Positions 1 through 8,267 of a DNA stretch of 43,395 bases are shown here, in pieces (position 1 is the stretch's first letter; each line of letters opens with the position of its first letter). A program made the translations under genes and the position numbers. The stretch is from IMG/VR virus record IMGVR_UViG_3300009081_000021, positions 1-43,395 of that record, one strand, 5' to 3'. The notes under the pieces were generated by a model. It worked only from the letters and a program-made list of their open reading frames with translations. It was not told the origin of the DNA and did not search any database. The stretch is from a virus.

Positions 1-123
1 ATAGTCCTTTAAACTCCTCAAATTTAGACTTGACAGTATCAATAAATCCAAACACTTTTGACTTGACGGTATCTGCTGTGGTACCTATGGTCTGCATTGC
101 TGTGTCAAAAATGTCCCAAATAT
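1..123. repeat. Terminal overlap, left copy
   Basis: These 123 bases are identical to 43273-43395. Both copies lie inside the tape-measure reading frame. Removing one copy leaves 43,272 bp and joins the two gene fragments in frame, so this is best read as an assembly overlap of a circular or circularly permuted molecule rather than a biological terminal repeat. Confidence 0.95.
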
Positions 124-1609
124 TTATGACATCATGAATTTCGACCATTTTATCGCCTAAACCAGCTAGAAAATCTAAAACTCCAGTTCCAGCAGGTAAT
201 AAGCTTTTAACTAAATCCCATACGCCAGTAGCTAAAGCTACAACAATATCTTTTGCGATGTCAAAACCAGCAAATAAACCCTTAAATATTCTTTTAATTT
301 TATCTGCGGTTTCACCACTGATAATCAGTCCTTCCGTAAAGTTTCTAAAGATTTTCGTTAATCTTAATAGATCCTGTCCGCGCAAACTAGGAAAAATATC
401 TGTAAAAGCTTCTTTAATAGGTGCCGCAATTGCAAGTAGTGCCTCAAAACTATTCCTTAAAGCATCTATAAATATCTCTCTGCCGCCTATATCTTTCCAT
501 GTCTGTAATATTTTATTACGAGCAGCTGAAGAAGATTGAATCATTGGACCAATTGTGTCACCTATTTCAGTGAAAAAAGCTTTCGCTTCTTCAAAATCGC
601 CAATAACAATTCGCCAACTCTCAGCCCATCCAGATACCAAAGATTCCTGGATGGTTTCTTTAAGTTGGGTAAGAGTCTTAATTTTTGTAGCTGCATCGCT
701 CGCAACCACACCAAGTTTCATGATTTCTGTAATCTGAGATTCTGTATATCCAATACTTCGAAGTTGTTCTGCGCTCAAGTCCCCAGTAAATTTAGCTAAA
801 GTTTCTGTAAGAACTTGTGTAGTGAGCCACCCCTCTTGTAAAGACTCTCTGAAAGAGCCATTATCAGTGATCATTTCATCAACAGCAATACCATGAACTC
901 TGGCTGTTTCTTTTAGAGCATTTTGGAAAACTTCGCCACCCATACCAGCATTAACAACTGAGTTCCAGTCCATTAATCTTACAGTACCACTAGATATGGC
1001 TTGAGACAATTGATACATAGCTGTGGCGGCTTGTTGTGAGTTAGATCCAGATACAGCAGCTAAGTTAGCAATACCTTTGATTGACTCTACTGACTGATCC
1101 AGACCAACACCAGCAGCAGTAAAGGTACCAATATTTCTTGCCATCTCTGTGAAATTATAGATGGTTTTATCAGAATATGTATTTAACTCATCTAATGCAG
1201 CGTTTACGTCCTTTAAGGTTGTTCCTTTTGATGCAGTATTCGCCATGATGGTTTGGACTGCATTCATTTGGGTCTCATATTCCTTCAAACCCTCGTTCAT
1301 CGGTTTTAGAAGACCATCTACTATTTTCTTACCATATTGCATAGCTGCCGTAGTAAGATTTTGTAGGACGGTCATACCAATTATACCAAGAGCAGAAAAT
1401 CGACTAGAAACATGCTGGACACCGTCCGCAATATTGGATAAATTAAAACCTTTTGCCGCTGAATTTAGATTCAATAAGCTTTTTGATGTCTGATCGAAAT
1501 TCAAACTCTTCTTAAGAGCATCTAACGATGAGGTACTTTGTTTCACACCACTCTCGAATTGCTTGTTATCGAAACCAAGTTCGACAGCTCGATTATCGAC
1601 AGTCGTCAT
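1..1609 (-). CDS. Tape measure protein, N-terminal part (gene continues across the window ends)
   Basis: This is the start of the phage tail tape measure, which sets tail length and is threaded inside the tail tube. The protein begins MTTVDNRAVELGFDNKQF and continues with the usual N-terminal tape-measure domain: a heptad-like region, then a conserved alpha-helical core around residues 90-260. The ATG overlaps the stop of the upstream neck gene (ATGA). The frame is open to base 1 and resumes at the other end of the window. Joined over the 123-bp overlap, the gene is 4,506 nt and encodes 1,501 aa, running 1609 to 1 and then to 40376. Identity rests on size, position before Dit and composition. 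Confidence 0.93.
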   Translation of the reverse strand, partial: MTTVDNRAVELGFDNKQFESGVKQSTSSLDALKKSLNFDQTSKSLLNLNSAAKGFNLSNIADGVQHVSSRFSALGIIGMTVLQNLTTAAMQYGKKIVDGLLKPMNEGLKEYETQMNAVQTIMANTASKGTTLKDVNAALDELNTYSDKTIYNFTEMARNIGTFTAAGVGLDQSVESIKGIANLAAVSGSNSQQAATAMYQLSQAISSGTVRLMDWNSVVNAGMGGEVFQNALKETARVHGIAVDEMITDNGSFRESLQEGWLTTQVLTETLAKFTGDLSAEQLRSIGYTESQITEIMKLGVVASDAATKIKTLTQLKETIQESLVSGWAESWRIVIGDFEEAKAFFTEIGDTIGPMIQSSSAARNKILQTWKDIGGREIFIDALRNSFEALLAIAAPIKEAFTDIFPSLRGQDLLRLTKIFRNFTEGLIISGETADKIKRIFKGLFAGFDIAKDIVVALATGVWDLVKSLLPAGTGVLDFLAGLGDKMVEIHDVINIWDIFDTAMQTIGTTADTVKSKVFGFIDTVKSKFEEFKGL

Positions 1610-1983
1610 AGACTGGTTACCTCCTTCCACAATTCATCGGCTATGGAATCAAATATGGATTTCATAGATGGATTAATGTAATCATAAGCTTGAACATATC
1701 CTCCGGTTCCAGTTCCGTGACCATACTGTATAAGTATCGCAATTGCTATTCCATTGCTAACGTTTTTGTTGAACCATGAGATATTGTATCCGGAAGTGTC
1801 TCTAGTAATTCTATAATCCCAGGAAGAAGCTGTTTTACCACTGTCTTTGGGCGTTGCAGCAGACAAAGCAGATATGCCTTTAGCCCCATATTTTTCTAAA
1901 ATAGGAACGACTTTCATATTTTTCGAACGCGTAAAAAACGTCTCGATATTTTTGAAACTTCCTTTATGTTTTATGGTAATCAT
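1606..1983 (-). CDS. Neck / tail-completion protein (HK97 gp10-like)
   Basis: A 125-aa protein lying between the second tail chaperone and the tape measure. The C-terminal element 'YGHGTGTGGYVQAYDYINP' followed by 'FDSIADELWKEVT' is the signature I associate with HK97 gp10-like neck or tail-completion proteins of Firmicutes phages, which help join the head-to-tail interface. The start at 1983 follows AGAGGATG, and the stop overlaps the tape-measure start. In many phages the gp10-like gene sits nearer the head genes, so this position is slightly displaced. The family assignment is by pattern only. Confidence 0.7.
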   Translation of the reverse strand: MITIKHKGSFKNIETFFTRSKNMKVVPILEKYGAKGISALSAATPKDSGKTASSWDYRITRDTSGYNISWFNKNVSNGIAIAILIQYGHGTGTGGYVQAYDYINPSMKSIFDSIADELWKEVTSL

Positions 1984-1987
1984 GATG

Positions 1988-2527
1988 TCATCCTCTTGTA
2001 CTTAATGTACTTCTTCTTGCAGAATTTAAAGAATGATTATAATGTGCTAGCTCCTTTTTAGTCATTTTCTTAGAAGGAGTATTTTTGATATTGCAAACAT
2101 TAATAAGAGTTAATAATCTATTAAGATGCCACTTCTGACATTCCATAGGTATATTAAAAGTTACCATCCAATAATATATAATTTCTGCTGTAATAACTTC
2201 TCTTGATTTTTTCTTTTCTAAATTGCTAAAAGTTGTCGCCGTCATTGGATCTTCAATATATTTATTGACTTTATTAATATCACCCTGATCAATATAATTG
2301 TATGTCTCAGGATCTACATTTTGAGTAATCGTCATACAACGAACATAATCCGTAATTTCCTCAAAAGTTTTCTCTTTATCAGATAAAAACGGCTTTCGCC
2401 ATTTGGATTCCCATTTTGATAGGGAGACTAGGGAGTGCTCTAGCTGCAAAAATTGCTCTTTTATAGTGAAGAACTCTTCTTTTTCTTCATCATATACTTC
2501 TTTAGCTGGTAATGTAATTTGCAACAT
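1988..2527 (-). CDS. Tail assembly chaperone 2
   Basis: 179 aa. The stretch 'LEHSLVSLSKWESKW' and the later 'CMTITQNVDPETYNYI' and 'DPMTATTF' belong to a recognisable pre-tape-measure protein of Firmicutes siphophages, the counterpart of lambda gpT-type chaperones that keep the tape measure soluble during tail assembly. It follows chaperone 1 with a 17-bp gap. The two are separate genes: I see no overlap or slippery site forcing a frameshift fusion as in lambda G/GT. Ends with a basic Ser/Arg tail. Confidence 0.75.
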   Translation of the reverse strand: MLQITLPAKEVYDEEKEEFFTIKEQFLQLEHSLVSLSKWESKWRKPFLSDKEKTFEEITDYVRCMTITQNVDPETYNYIDQGDINKVNKYIEDPMTATTFSNLEKKKSREVITAEIIYYWMVTFNIPMECQKWHLNRLLTLINVCNIKNTPSKKMTKKELAHYNHSLNSARRSTLSTRG

Positions 2528-2544
2528 ACCTAGTCTCCCTGAAA

Positions 2545-2922
2545 TTAATTTTCTACTTCTTTAGGCATTTGGGGAGTAATCCCATTGATAAAAGCAATAG
2601 CAGCGTTCGCATCAGTTGCCATTTCCATAAAAAGCTCACTATAGGCTTCGGTTTGTGAAAAACCATCTCGGAGTTCTTGACTCTTTACAAATCGCCTTCC
2701 ATCAGGGGACTTTTCGCCATAGGAAAGTAAAATAATCTTCTTAAACATTTCAATAGTTCGTTTAATATCTTTCTCTTCAACTATCTTTTCAAGCATTTTT
2801 GACAATCCACCATCAACAGAAGTCTCTAATTCTGTGACTTCGGCCTTTGTCAAATTGAAATAAAAAGTTTCTTCTCGTTCAATACCATCATAATCAACGT
2901 ACTTTATTGTCTTTTTCAGCAT
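2545..2922 (-). CDS. Tail assembly chaperone 1
   Basis: 125 aa, beginning MLKKTIKYVDYDGIEREETF. It has a short beta-rich N-terminus ('REETFYFNLTKAEVTELE') followed by a helical, charged remainder ending in 'NGITPQMPKEVEN'. This is the common first tail chaperone (lambda gpG analogue) of Gram-positive siphophages. It carries a strong GAAAGGAGA ribosome-binding site at a good distance from the ATG. Its place directly before chaperone 2 and upstream of the tape measure fits. Role by family and position, not by residue-level proof. Confidence 0.75.
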   Translation of the reverse strand: MLKKTIKYVDYDGIEREETFYFNLTKAEVTELETSVDGGLSKMLEKIVEEKDIKRTIEMFKKIILLSYGEKSPDGRRFVKSQELRDGFSQTEAYSELFMEMATDANAAIAFINGITPQMPKEVEN

Positions 2923-2939
2923 ACTTTTCTCCTTTCAAG

Positions 2940-3218
2940 TTATCTTTCCCTAATTTCAAATCTAACAGATCTATCGTCCGTTTTTGGAGGAGTTCCATTT
3001 GTAGTTATTCTACATGTAATAATTGGATTTGCTCCTCCAGTCCCACCAGATATTACAGCTAAAACTTTACTTCCAGCAATTGTATAAGAATCAACAACTA
3101 AATCTTCAGAACTAGATTCAAATGTAGCCTCATCAATTGCTTCACCTTCTGACAACCAATCAGTCCAATCCCAATAATAATCTAGGACTGCATCCGGATC
3201 TTTTTCGAACGTCTTCAT
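2940..3218 (-). CDS. Small Ig-like virion protein
   Basis: 92 aa. The N-terminus 'KDPDAVLDYYWDWTDWL' and the C-terminus 'CRITTNGTPPKTDDRSVRFEIRER' match a small beta-sandwich protein found beside fibre and tail genes in many phages. The DPDAVLDY..DW start, the Gly-rich 'SGGTGG' turn and the TDDRS motif are the visible landmarks. It sits 7 bp after the giant repeat protein, with which it may interact as an adaptor (inference from position). Start ATG at 3218 follows 'AGGAGGATT'. Confidence 0.6.
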   Translation of the reverse strand: MKTFEKDPDAVLDYYWDWTDWLSEGEAIDEATFESSSEDLVVDSYTIAGSKVLAVISGGTGGANPIITCRITTNGTPPKTDDRSVRFEIRER

Positions 3219-3225
3219 AATCCTC

Positions 3226-6200
3226 CTATTCTATGGGAATGGTACGTTCTTCATTATAAATTTTGACATTTCGATCTTCATACTCTATAATATATTCTCT
3301 ATCCTCAAAGTATACATAATATGTACGCCCAATAGGTGTTAATAACTCTTCCATAAATAAAAATGGTGAAGTAATATACGGAATACCAAGTGAAATATCC
3401 TCAGAAATTAAAGCATGAAATTGTCCTATCGTAGGACTATCAAATATAACAGATTGAGTAGAAATATCCTCTGCTACAAGATCATGAGTTAATTCACTTA
3501 CTAAAATTGGAGTGCCAATTAGAATAGGTTGAGTGAAAATATCTTCAGATGATAATATATGACTTTGACCTATAGAAGGATTACCAATTGCAATAGGTTG
3601 AGTACTAATATCTTCTGAACTAAGAATATGAGTTTGACTTAAAGTCGGACTACTAAATATGACAGGTTCAGTATTAATACTTACAGCTGATAGAGCATGT
3701 CTCTGTCCAATGGATGGACTACCAAATATAACAGCTTCAGTACTAATATCTTCTGACTCTATTTGGTATGTTTGTCCTAAGGAAGGAGTAGCAAGTATAG
3801 CAGACTGAGTAGTAATATCTTCTGCTTCTAACTCATGTATAAGTCCACTACTTAATACTGGTTCTGTGAAAATAGCAGGTTCCGTAACTATCTCTTCTGA
3901 AGTTAAAGCATGTGTCTGAGTTAAAGAAGGACTTCCAACTACTACACTCTCAGTATTAATATCTTCTGATGATAAAGCATGTGTTTGATTTAAAGAAGGA
4001 CTTCCAACTACTACACTCTCAGTACTAATATCCTCAGAAACAAAAATATGAGTTTGGGCTAATGCAGGATTTCCAAGTACAGCATTCCCAGTATTAATAT
4101 CCTCGGAAGATAATACATGAGTCTGAGAAATGGAAGGACTTCCAAGTACAGCGTTCTCAGTATAAATATCTTCTGAGGTTAAATCATGAGTAAGACCAGT
4201 ATATAAGTTCGGTGCTTCTAATACCGCGTTCTCAGTATTAATATCTTCTGATGATAAAGCATGAGTCTGAGCAATAGAAGGAGTTCCAAGTATAGTACTC
4301 TCGCTACTTATATCTTCTGATGATAAAGCATGAGTCTGAGCAATAGAAGGAGTTCCAAGTATAGTACTCTCGCTACTTATATCTTCTGATGATAAAGCAT
4401 GTGTTTGACTTAAAGAAGGAGTTCCAACTACTACACTCTCAGTATTAATATCTTCTGACGATAAAGCATGAGTCTGAGCAATAGAAGGAGTTCCAAGTAC
4501 AGAATTCTCAGTAACTATCTCTTCAGAAGTTAGAATATGACTTTGACCTATCGTAGGACCCTCAAGAACTGCCGGAGGTGTTAGAATATCCTCACCAGTT
4601 AAGTCATATGTAGTCCCACTACTAAGTGTTGGGGCTTCCAAAACCGCAGTGGATGTTAGAATATCCTCTGAAGATATAACGTGTGTCTGAGCTATTGTTG
4701 GAGTATCGAGAACTGCTGCAGATGTTATAATATCCTCAGCAGTTAAATCATCGCCACTTACACCACCTACACCTTTAATTGATAAAGCTATAGTTGCAGG
4801 ATAGTTACCATAAAACTGCATTGTTGTAGTACCAGATACTCCAGCTTTATAACCAATACATACTTCGCATTGCAAAGCATAATCACTAGATATTTCAGTT
4901 TGTCCAGCACCAGATGGAGCTGGATTTCCATTACCAGTTTGGTAACTGTAACCAAATACAAGACAAAGATCATTTGTATCAGAAGAAAAAGACCCACTAG
5001 TTAATGTTTGCAAACCACCAGCACTTGTTGCCATTGCGACATCAACATCGCGGATCGGATCACTGCTCGTATCAACATCTTTTAACCATAAAAAGGCAAA
5101 GTTAAAACCCTCATCTGGAGTTTCTGTAGTCGTATAATCCCAAGCAAATGTCTGAGAACCAGCAGTAGGATTGTCAAGACGCCAAACTCCTATCCAACCA
5201 TGATTTCCGCTAGTCTCATAACTATCAATCACACGAACAAGTGTAAATGAATTTCCTCCAAGTGTTAAGGTATCAAAATTAGCATCTTGAATATTCTCCC
5301 ACCAGGCGCATACAAGTAAAACACAATCTGTATCAGTAGGAACCGTTATTGATTGAGAACCACTATTCAGAGCCGACGATATAAGACCGCGAGTTCCAGA
5401 CTGAGATGGAGGAGTACCACCACCTTGAGATGAAAGTGTTGGTGCATCCAAAACCGCAGGAGATGTAACAATATCCTCAGAAGATATAACATGTGTTTGA
5501 GTTAATGTTGGTGTTTCTAATACTGCAGCCTCAGTATAGATATCCTCAGAAGATATAACATGTGTTTGAGCTATCGTTGCTGCTTCTAATACTGCATTCT
5601 CAGTATAGATGTCTTCTGCTGTTAATGCATCAGACCCAGAACTTGTAAGAGTTGGCGCATTGAGAACTGCTACTGGTGTTACAATATCTTCGCTAGATAT
5701 AACATGTGTTTGTCCTATGGTTGGTGCATCAAGAACTGCCGCAGGTGTAACAATATCTTCGCTAGATATAACATGTGTTTGGGCTAAAGTAGGACTGCCA
5801 AGAACTGCTGCTGGTGTTACGATATCTTCACCAGTAAGATCATCATGTACTGGCGCATCTGGTAACTCAAATTCGAACCAACTTATACCAATAGCTCTTC
5901 TAGTTGAAGCACTACCACCAGATGGTGGGGAATCTAATCTCATTATGAGATTAGTAGGATCTGTTATAGTATTGGCTTCTGATTCAGATAAAGTCAAACT
6001 ATATGCAGTCCAAGTTCCAGTACAAGTTTTTTGAGTATCACTTTTAATCAAAGTGGTATTTTGATATAAAGAAACTGTACCATAAACTGCATTCCCAGCA
6101 CCATCTGGTGTTGTATTATTCAATTTTACTAGACGATAGCGAAATGTATGACCAGTTTTGGTAGTCGGTAGTTCGACATCTGATAAACCAGTTCTATAAA

Positions 6201-6330
6201 GAACAGTAGCATTTTCATTACCATAAACAAAGTCAGTATCACTAGCTGTGACTTCATCTATAGACGCATAAGTACCTCCTCCAATACCAGTACGTTCGAT
6301 GTCACTATCAGGTCTAGCATATTGAGCCAT
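3226..6330 (-). CDS. Giant repeat fibre-like virion protein
   Basis: 1,034 aa. Residues about 1-155 look like a beta-sandwich binding domain. About 26 units of roughly 23 residues follow, with the pattern (L/I)SSEDI.T..AVL..P(T/S)..QTH. They are interrupted around residues 310-530 by a second beta-rich domain ('SQSITVPTDTDCVLLVCAWW', 'GNHGWIGVWRL', 'ATIALSIKGVGG'). A short charged tail (FEDREYIIEYEDRNVKIY) ends the protein. Repeats of this kind usually form extended shafts carrying binding heads. The position between a decoration-type protein and the tail chaperones suggests an extended fibre on head or tail; which one cannot be told. Two adjacent repeats are identical at the DNA level. Confidence 0.7.
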   Translation of the reverse strand: MAQYARPDSDIERTGIGGGTYASIDEVTASDTDFVYGNENATVLYRTGLSDVELPTTKTGHTFRYRLVKLNNTTPDGAGNAVYGTVSLYQNTTLIKSDTQKTCTGTWTAYSLTLSESEANTITDPTNLIMRLDSPPSGGSASTRRAIGISWFEFELPDAPVHDDLTGEDIVTPAAVLGSPTLAQTHVISSEDIVTPAAVLDAPTIGQTHVISSEDIVTPVAVLNAPTLTSSGSDALTAEDIYTENAVLEAATIAQTHVISSEDIYTEAAVLETPTLTQTHVISSEDIVTSPAVLDAPTLSSQGGGTPPSQSGTRGLISSALNSGSQSITVPTDTDCVLLVCAWWENIQDANFDTLTLGGNSFTLVRVIDSYETSGNHGWIGVWRLDNPTAGSQTFAWDYTTTETPDEGFNFAFLWLKDVDTSSDPIRDVDVAMATSAGGLQTLTSGSFSSDTNDLCLVFGYSYQTGNGNPAPSGAGQTEISSDYALQCEVCIGYKAGVSGTTTMQFYGNYPATIALSIKGVGGVSGDDLTAEDIITSAAVLDTPTIAQTHVISSEDILTSTAVLEAPTLSSGTTYDLTGEDILTPPAVLEGPTIGQSHILTSEEIVTENSVLGTPSIAQTHALSSEDINTESVVVGTPSLSQTHALSSEDISSESTILGTPSIAQTHALSSEDISSESTILGTPSIAQTHALSSEDINTENAVLEAPNLYTGLTHDLTSEDIYTENAVLGSPSISQTHVLSSEDINTGNAVLGNPALAQTHIFVSEDISTESVVVGSPSLNQTHALSSEDINTESVVVGSPSLTQTHALTSEEIVTEPAIFTEPVLSSGLIHELEAEDITTQSAILATPSLGQTYQIESEDISTEAVIFGSPSIGQRHALSAVSINTEPVIFSSPTLSQTHILSSEDISTQPIAIGNPSIGQSHILSSEDIFTQPILIGTPILVSELTHDLVAEDISTQSVIFDSPTIGQFHALISEDISLGIPYITSPFLFMEELLTPIGRTYYVYFEDREYIIEYEDRNVKIYNEERTIPIE
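4243..4380 (-). repeat. Perfect 69-bp tandem duplication inside the fibre gene
   Basis: Bases 4243-4311 and 4312-4380 are identical 69-bp copies, each encoding one 23-residue unit (…SEDISSESTILG…). All other units have diverged. The identity suggests a recent unit gain by slippage or unequal recombination, a way to change shaft length in frame. Confidence 0.9.
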
Positions 6331-6339
6331 GATTTACTC

Positions 6340-6717
6340 CTAAGTAGTAGGAGCAGGAATACCGATCTTGAAGCTCGTCAAGGTAAAAGGATTCCCATTC
6401 GTCACAGCCTGAGTAGCTGCTAGATCTCCTGCTGCCAATAATTTAGATGCGCTATTATCGCACAATGCAAAATGACTAGCAGTACCAGTTGCCTGAACTG
6501 CACCATCACTGATTGCACTAACAGTAACCTCACGACCACCACCAGCTTTGTCAGTGGGACCAGTGATAGTTGGAGTAGCCTTCGTTCCTAGTTTATATGT
6601 CGCACTTGCTTCTGCAAAAGTCGCTGGCTGTTGAGAACAAATATAAAGATTCTCAACAATAGTAGTTAGTTGAGAAAGTCCTGTATCATACACATCATTA
6701 TGCAAATAATCTGCCAT
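6340..6717 (-). CDS. Small virion decoration-type protein
   Basis: 125 aa, starting MADYLHNDVYDTGL. It contains 'LYICSQQPATFAEA', 'AISDGAVQATGTASHFALCD' and 'TQAVTNGNPFTLTSFKIGI', a pattern I know from small beta-sandwich proteins encoded next to fibre or tail genes in many phages. No catalytic motif, membrane segment or signal peptide is visible. It lies 9 bp upstream of the giant repeat protein with a good GGAGA ribosome-binding site, so it is probably co-assembled with it. The exact role is unknown. Confidence 0.55.
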   Translation of the reverse strand: MADYLHNDVYDTGLSQLTTIVENLYICSQQPATFAEASATYKLGTKATPTITGPTDKAGGGREVTVSAISDGAVQATGTASHFALCDNSASKLLAAGDLAATQAVTNGNPFTLTSFKIGIPAPTT

Positions 6718-6729
6718 TTCAATTCTCCT

Positions 6730-6903
6730 TTATAGGGCTAACATACCGATTTTATCAAGCAAAAATAAAACTACAACAATTGCTGTGATAACCAAAATGA
6801 CCACTCCCCAAGGACGAGGAAGGGCGGGAACAACATACTTGGTAAGGATATAGAATACAAACGCTACAACTAAAAAAATAATCAATAGTTCAATAAGTCC
6901 CAT
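6730..6903 (-). CDS. 57-aa two-helix membrane protein
   Basis: A short gene: ATG at 6903 after GGAGATGCAAG, stop TAA at 6730. The product is 57 aa with two clear hydrophobic helices, 'LIELLIIFLVVAFVFYIL' and 'GVVILVITAIVVVLFLL', joined by a 'TKYVVPALPRPW' hairpin. It is the first gene after the terminator that closes the major tail gene and reads into the fibre module. Holin-like size and topology are evident. A second, clearer holin lies at 36.2 kb, so the function is open. Confidence 0.75.
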   Translation of the reverse strand: MGLIELLIIFLVVAFVFYILTKYVVPALPRPWGVVILVITAIVVVLFLLDKIGMLAL

Positions 6904-6921
6904 CTTGCATCTCCTTAAAAC

Positions 6922-6953
6922 AAAAAAAGAGCCCCAACAAATGTCAGGGCTCT
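6922..6953 (-). terminator. Intrinsic terminator after the major tail gene
   Basis: On the minus strand AGAGCCC, a 12-nt loop and GGGCTCT are followed directly by seven T. A clean rho-independent terminator 15 bp after the major tail stop. It should make the major tail protein the last highly expressed gene of the head operon. Confidence 0.9.
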
Positions 6954-6967
6954 AATAAATATAAAAC

Positions 6968-7627
6968 TTACGCAGGAGTCATCAAGGTGATGACTTCGTT
7001 AGGCAGAGGAAGTTCAGGATCTACAGCAGTTGCGCCGTAAAGAATCACTTCCAACGCTGTAAGTTTAGCAGCATCTGCTGTCCTAGAATCAATGATGATC
7101 AACGAAGTTGGCTTATAGCCACCAGTAATGGATGGAGGCGTTGTACTAACTTCCCAGCTAAAAGTAATTGCCTCTGGTGATTCGTTAATGGACTGATAAG
7201 CTTTCTCAGAAGGAGAAGCCAAACAACCATAAACAAGATGCAATTTATATCCATGGTCTTCTCCATCAACATCATTACCTACTTTGGTCCGAAAGCACAA
7301 ACCAAATTGTTTACGGCTTTGCTGAGACAAATAAGTACCAAGAACGGCAGCTTCACTTCCGTCACATTCTTCAAATTCTGGAGGATAGGTGTATGCCTCA
7401 ATAGTAAGTCCGAGTTCTTCTGCTGACAGAAGAGTCAAATACTTAATATTATCAGCATATAGGGCAGTAGGTTCAGCACCACTTGGAGACTCAGTAACAC
7501 TAACAAGTCCGTTCCAAGCAACACCGAGTGGATATGCCCCATTGGTGTCGATGGGATATAGGACACCATGATCAATACCAGTTTCATAAAAACGATTTCC
7601 AGCATCATCCCAAACTAATGCAGTCAT
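6968..7627 (-). CDS. Major tail protein
   Basis: 219 aa tail-tube protein. It begins MTALVWDDAGNRFYETGIDHGVLYP, with the typical 'PSGAEPTALYADNIKYL' and 'LGLTIEAYTYPPEF' elements. Later elements are 'SRKQFGLCFRTKVGND', 'YKLHLVYGC' and 'FSWEVSTTPP', all characteristic of the phi13/SPP1-type major tail proteins of Firmicutes siphophages. Residues in this family form the stacked hexamer rings of the tail tube. Position after the tail terminator gene and before a strong transcription terminator suits a highly expressed structural gene. Confidence 0.88.
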   Translation of the reverse strand: MTALVWDDAGNRFYETGIDHGVLYPIDTNGAYPLGVAWNGLVSVTESPSGAEPTALYADNIKYLTLLSAEELGLTIEAYTYPPEFEECDGSEAAVLGTYLSQQSRKQFGLCFRTKVGNDVDGEDHGYKLHLVYGCLASPSEKAYQSINESPEAITFSWEVSTTPPSITGGYKPTSLIIIDSRTADAAKLTALEVILYGATAVDPELPLPNEVITLMTPA

Positions 7628-7642
7628 TGTATATATACTCCT

Positions 7643-7948
7643 TTAAAAATATATAGTAAAGACATCATGATATAAATTATCAACAACATAACGCCTATCA
7701 AAGCTTGCACTTTCTAATAATCCAACATAATCTGGAATAACTGTATCGGGATTTTTATCTATCACCGTTACAGTATATTGCTTTTTATGAGAATATGGAT
7801 TATTATTAGCATGTCTAATTCTTATAAGACTTCTTTGATAGACAATACATGGATAAACCATACTTACTGTTGAAGGGGGTTGAAAATATACGGCAGAAAC
7901 ACCAGGTATATCTCCAAGAATAGTATGAAGATCTAATCTATCACCCAT
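7643..7948 (-). CDS. Tail terminator protein
   Basis: 101 aa if translation starts at the ATG (MGDRLDLHTIL) preceded by GGAGGGG; an upstream in-frame ATG seven... residues short of the ribosome site is less likely. The pattern 'LHTILGDIPGVSAVYFQPP', 'YPCIVYQRS', 'HKKQYTVTVIDKNPD' and 'VVDNLYHDVFTIYF' is that of tail-terminator proteins (SPP1 gp17 / lambda gpU role), which cap the tail tube and set the joint with the head. It overlaps the end of the head-closure gene by 8 bp, implying coupled translation. Confidence 0.75.
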   Translation of the reverse strand: MGDRLDLHTILGDIPGVSAVYFQPPSTVSMVYPCIVYQRSLIRIRHANNNPYSHKKQYTVTVIDKNPDTVIPDYVGLLESASFDRRYVVDNLYHDVFTIYF

Positions 7949-8255
7949 TATACACCCCTCCAACAGTCAAGATTAAACGAGGTCTCTGAATATCGATAGA
8001 TTTTATCTTCCACTTGGCGTTCATCCAGAAAATATAACGCATATATGAAAGATTATCATAAGCAAACTGATCAGCAACAATACTTAAACGATTAGAAATA
8101 TCAATATTATCGTTTAAATATTCTCCTCGTTCCCAACTTTGGCTATTACGTAAAATATCACCTTTATAGTTTCTTTCTGTAATAACCTCAGAATGCACAC
8201 CTGGCGCAGTTTCTTGGCTATTAACGAAACCTATTTTTCCCTGAAACTTTGCCAT
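7941..8255 (-). CDS. Head closure / stopper protein
   Basis: 104 aa. 'GKIGFVNSQETAPGVHSEVITERNY' and 'NIDISNRLSIVADQFAYDN' with the end 'IQRPRLILTVGGVYNG' form a small beta-barrel family that sits between capsid and tail-terminator genes in Firmicutes phages. It is taken to be the head-closure component (SPP1 gp16 role) that plugs the connector after packaging. Good ribosome-binding site (TAGGAGTTTATC). The role is from family context and gene order. Confidence 0.7.
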   Translation of the reverse strand: MAKFQGKIGFVNSQETAPGVHSEVITERNYKGDILRNSQSWERGEYLNDNIDISNRLSIVADQFAYDNLSYMRYIFWMNAKWKIKSIDIQRPRLILTVGGVYNG

Positions 8256-8267
8256 GATAAACTCCTA

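Noticed and set aside
1-123. True direct terminal repeats of a linear genome
   Set aside because: The repeat lies inside one coding frame that becomes complete on joining; assembly overlap is simpler.
2527-2545. Programmed frameshift between the two tail chaperones
   Set aside because: The genes do not overlap, the second has its own start, and no slippery heptamer is evident at the junction.
3400-5860. Regularly spaced repeats that could suggest a CRISPR array
   Set aside because: Period is 66-78 bp, all units are coding and in frame, and there are no unique spacers.
5609-6034. 141-codon plus-strand frame in the fibre gene
   Set aside because: Antisense image of the repeat array; repeats on the minus strand explain it.
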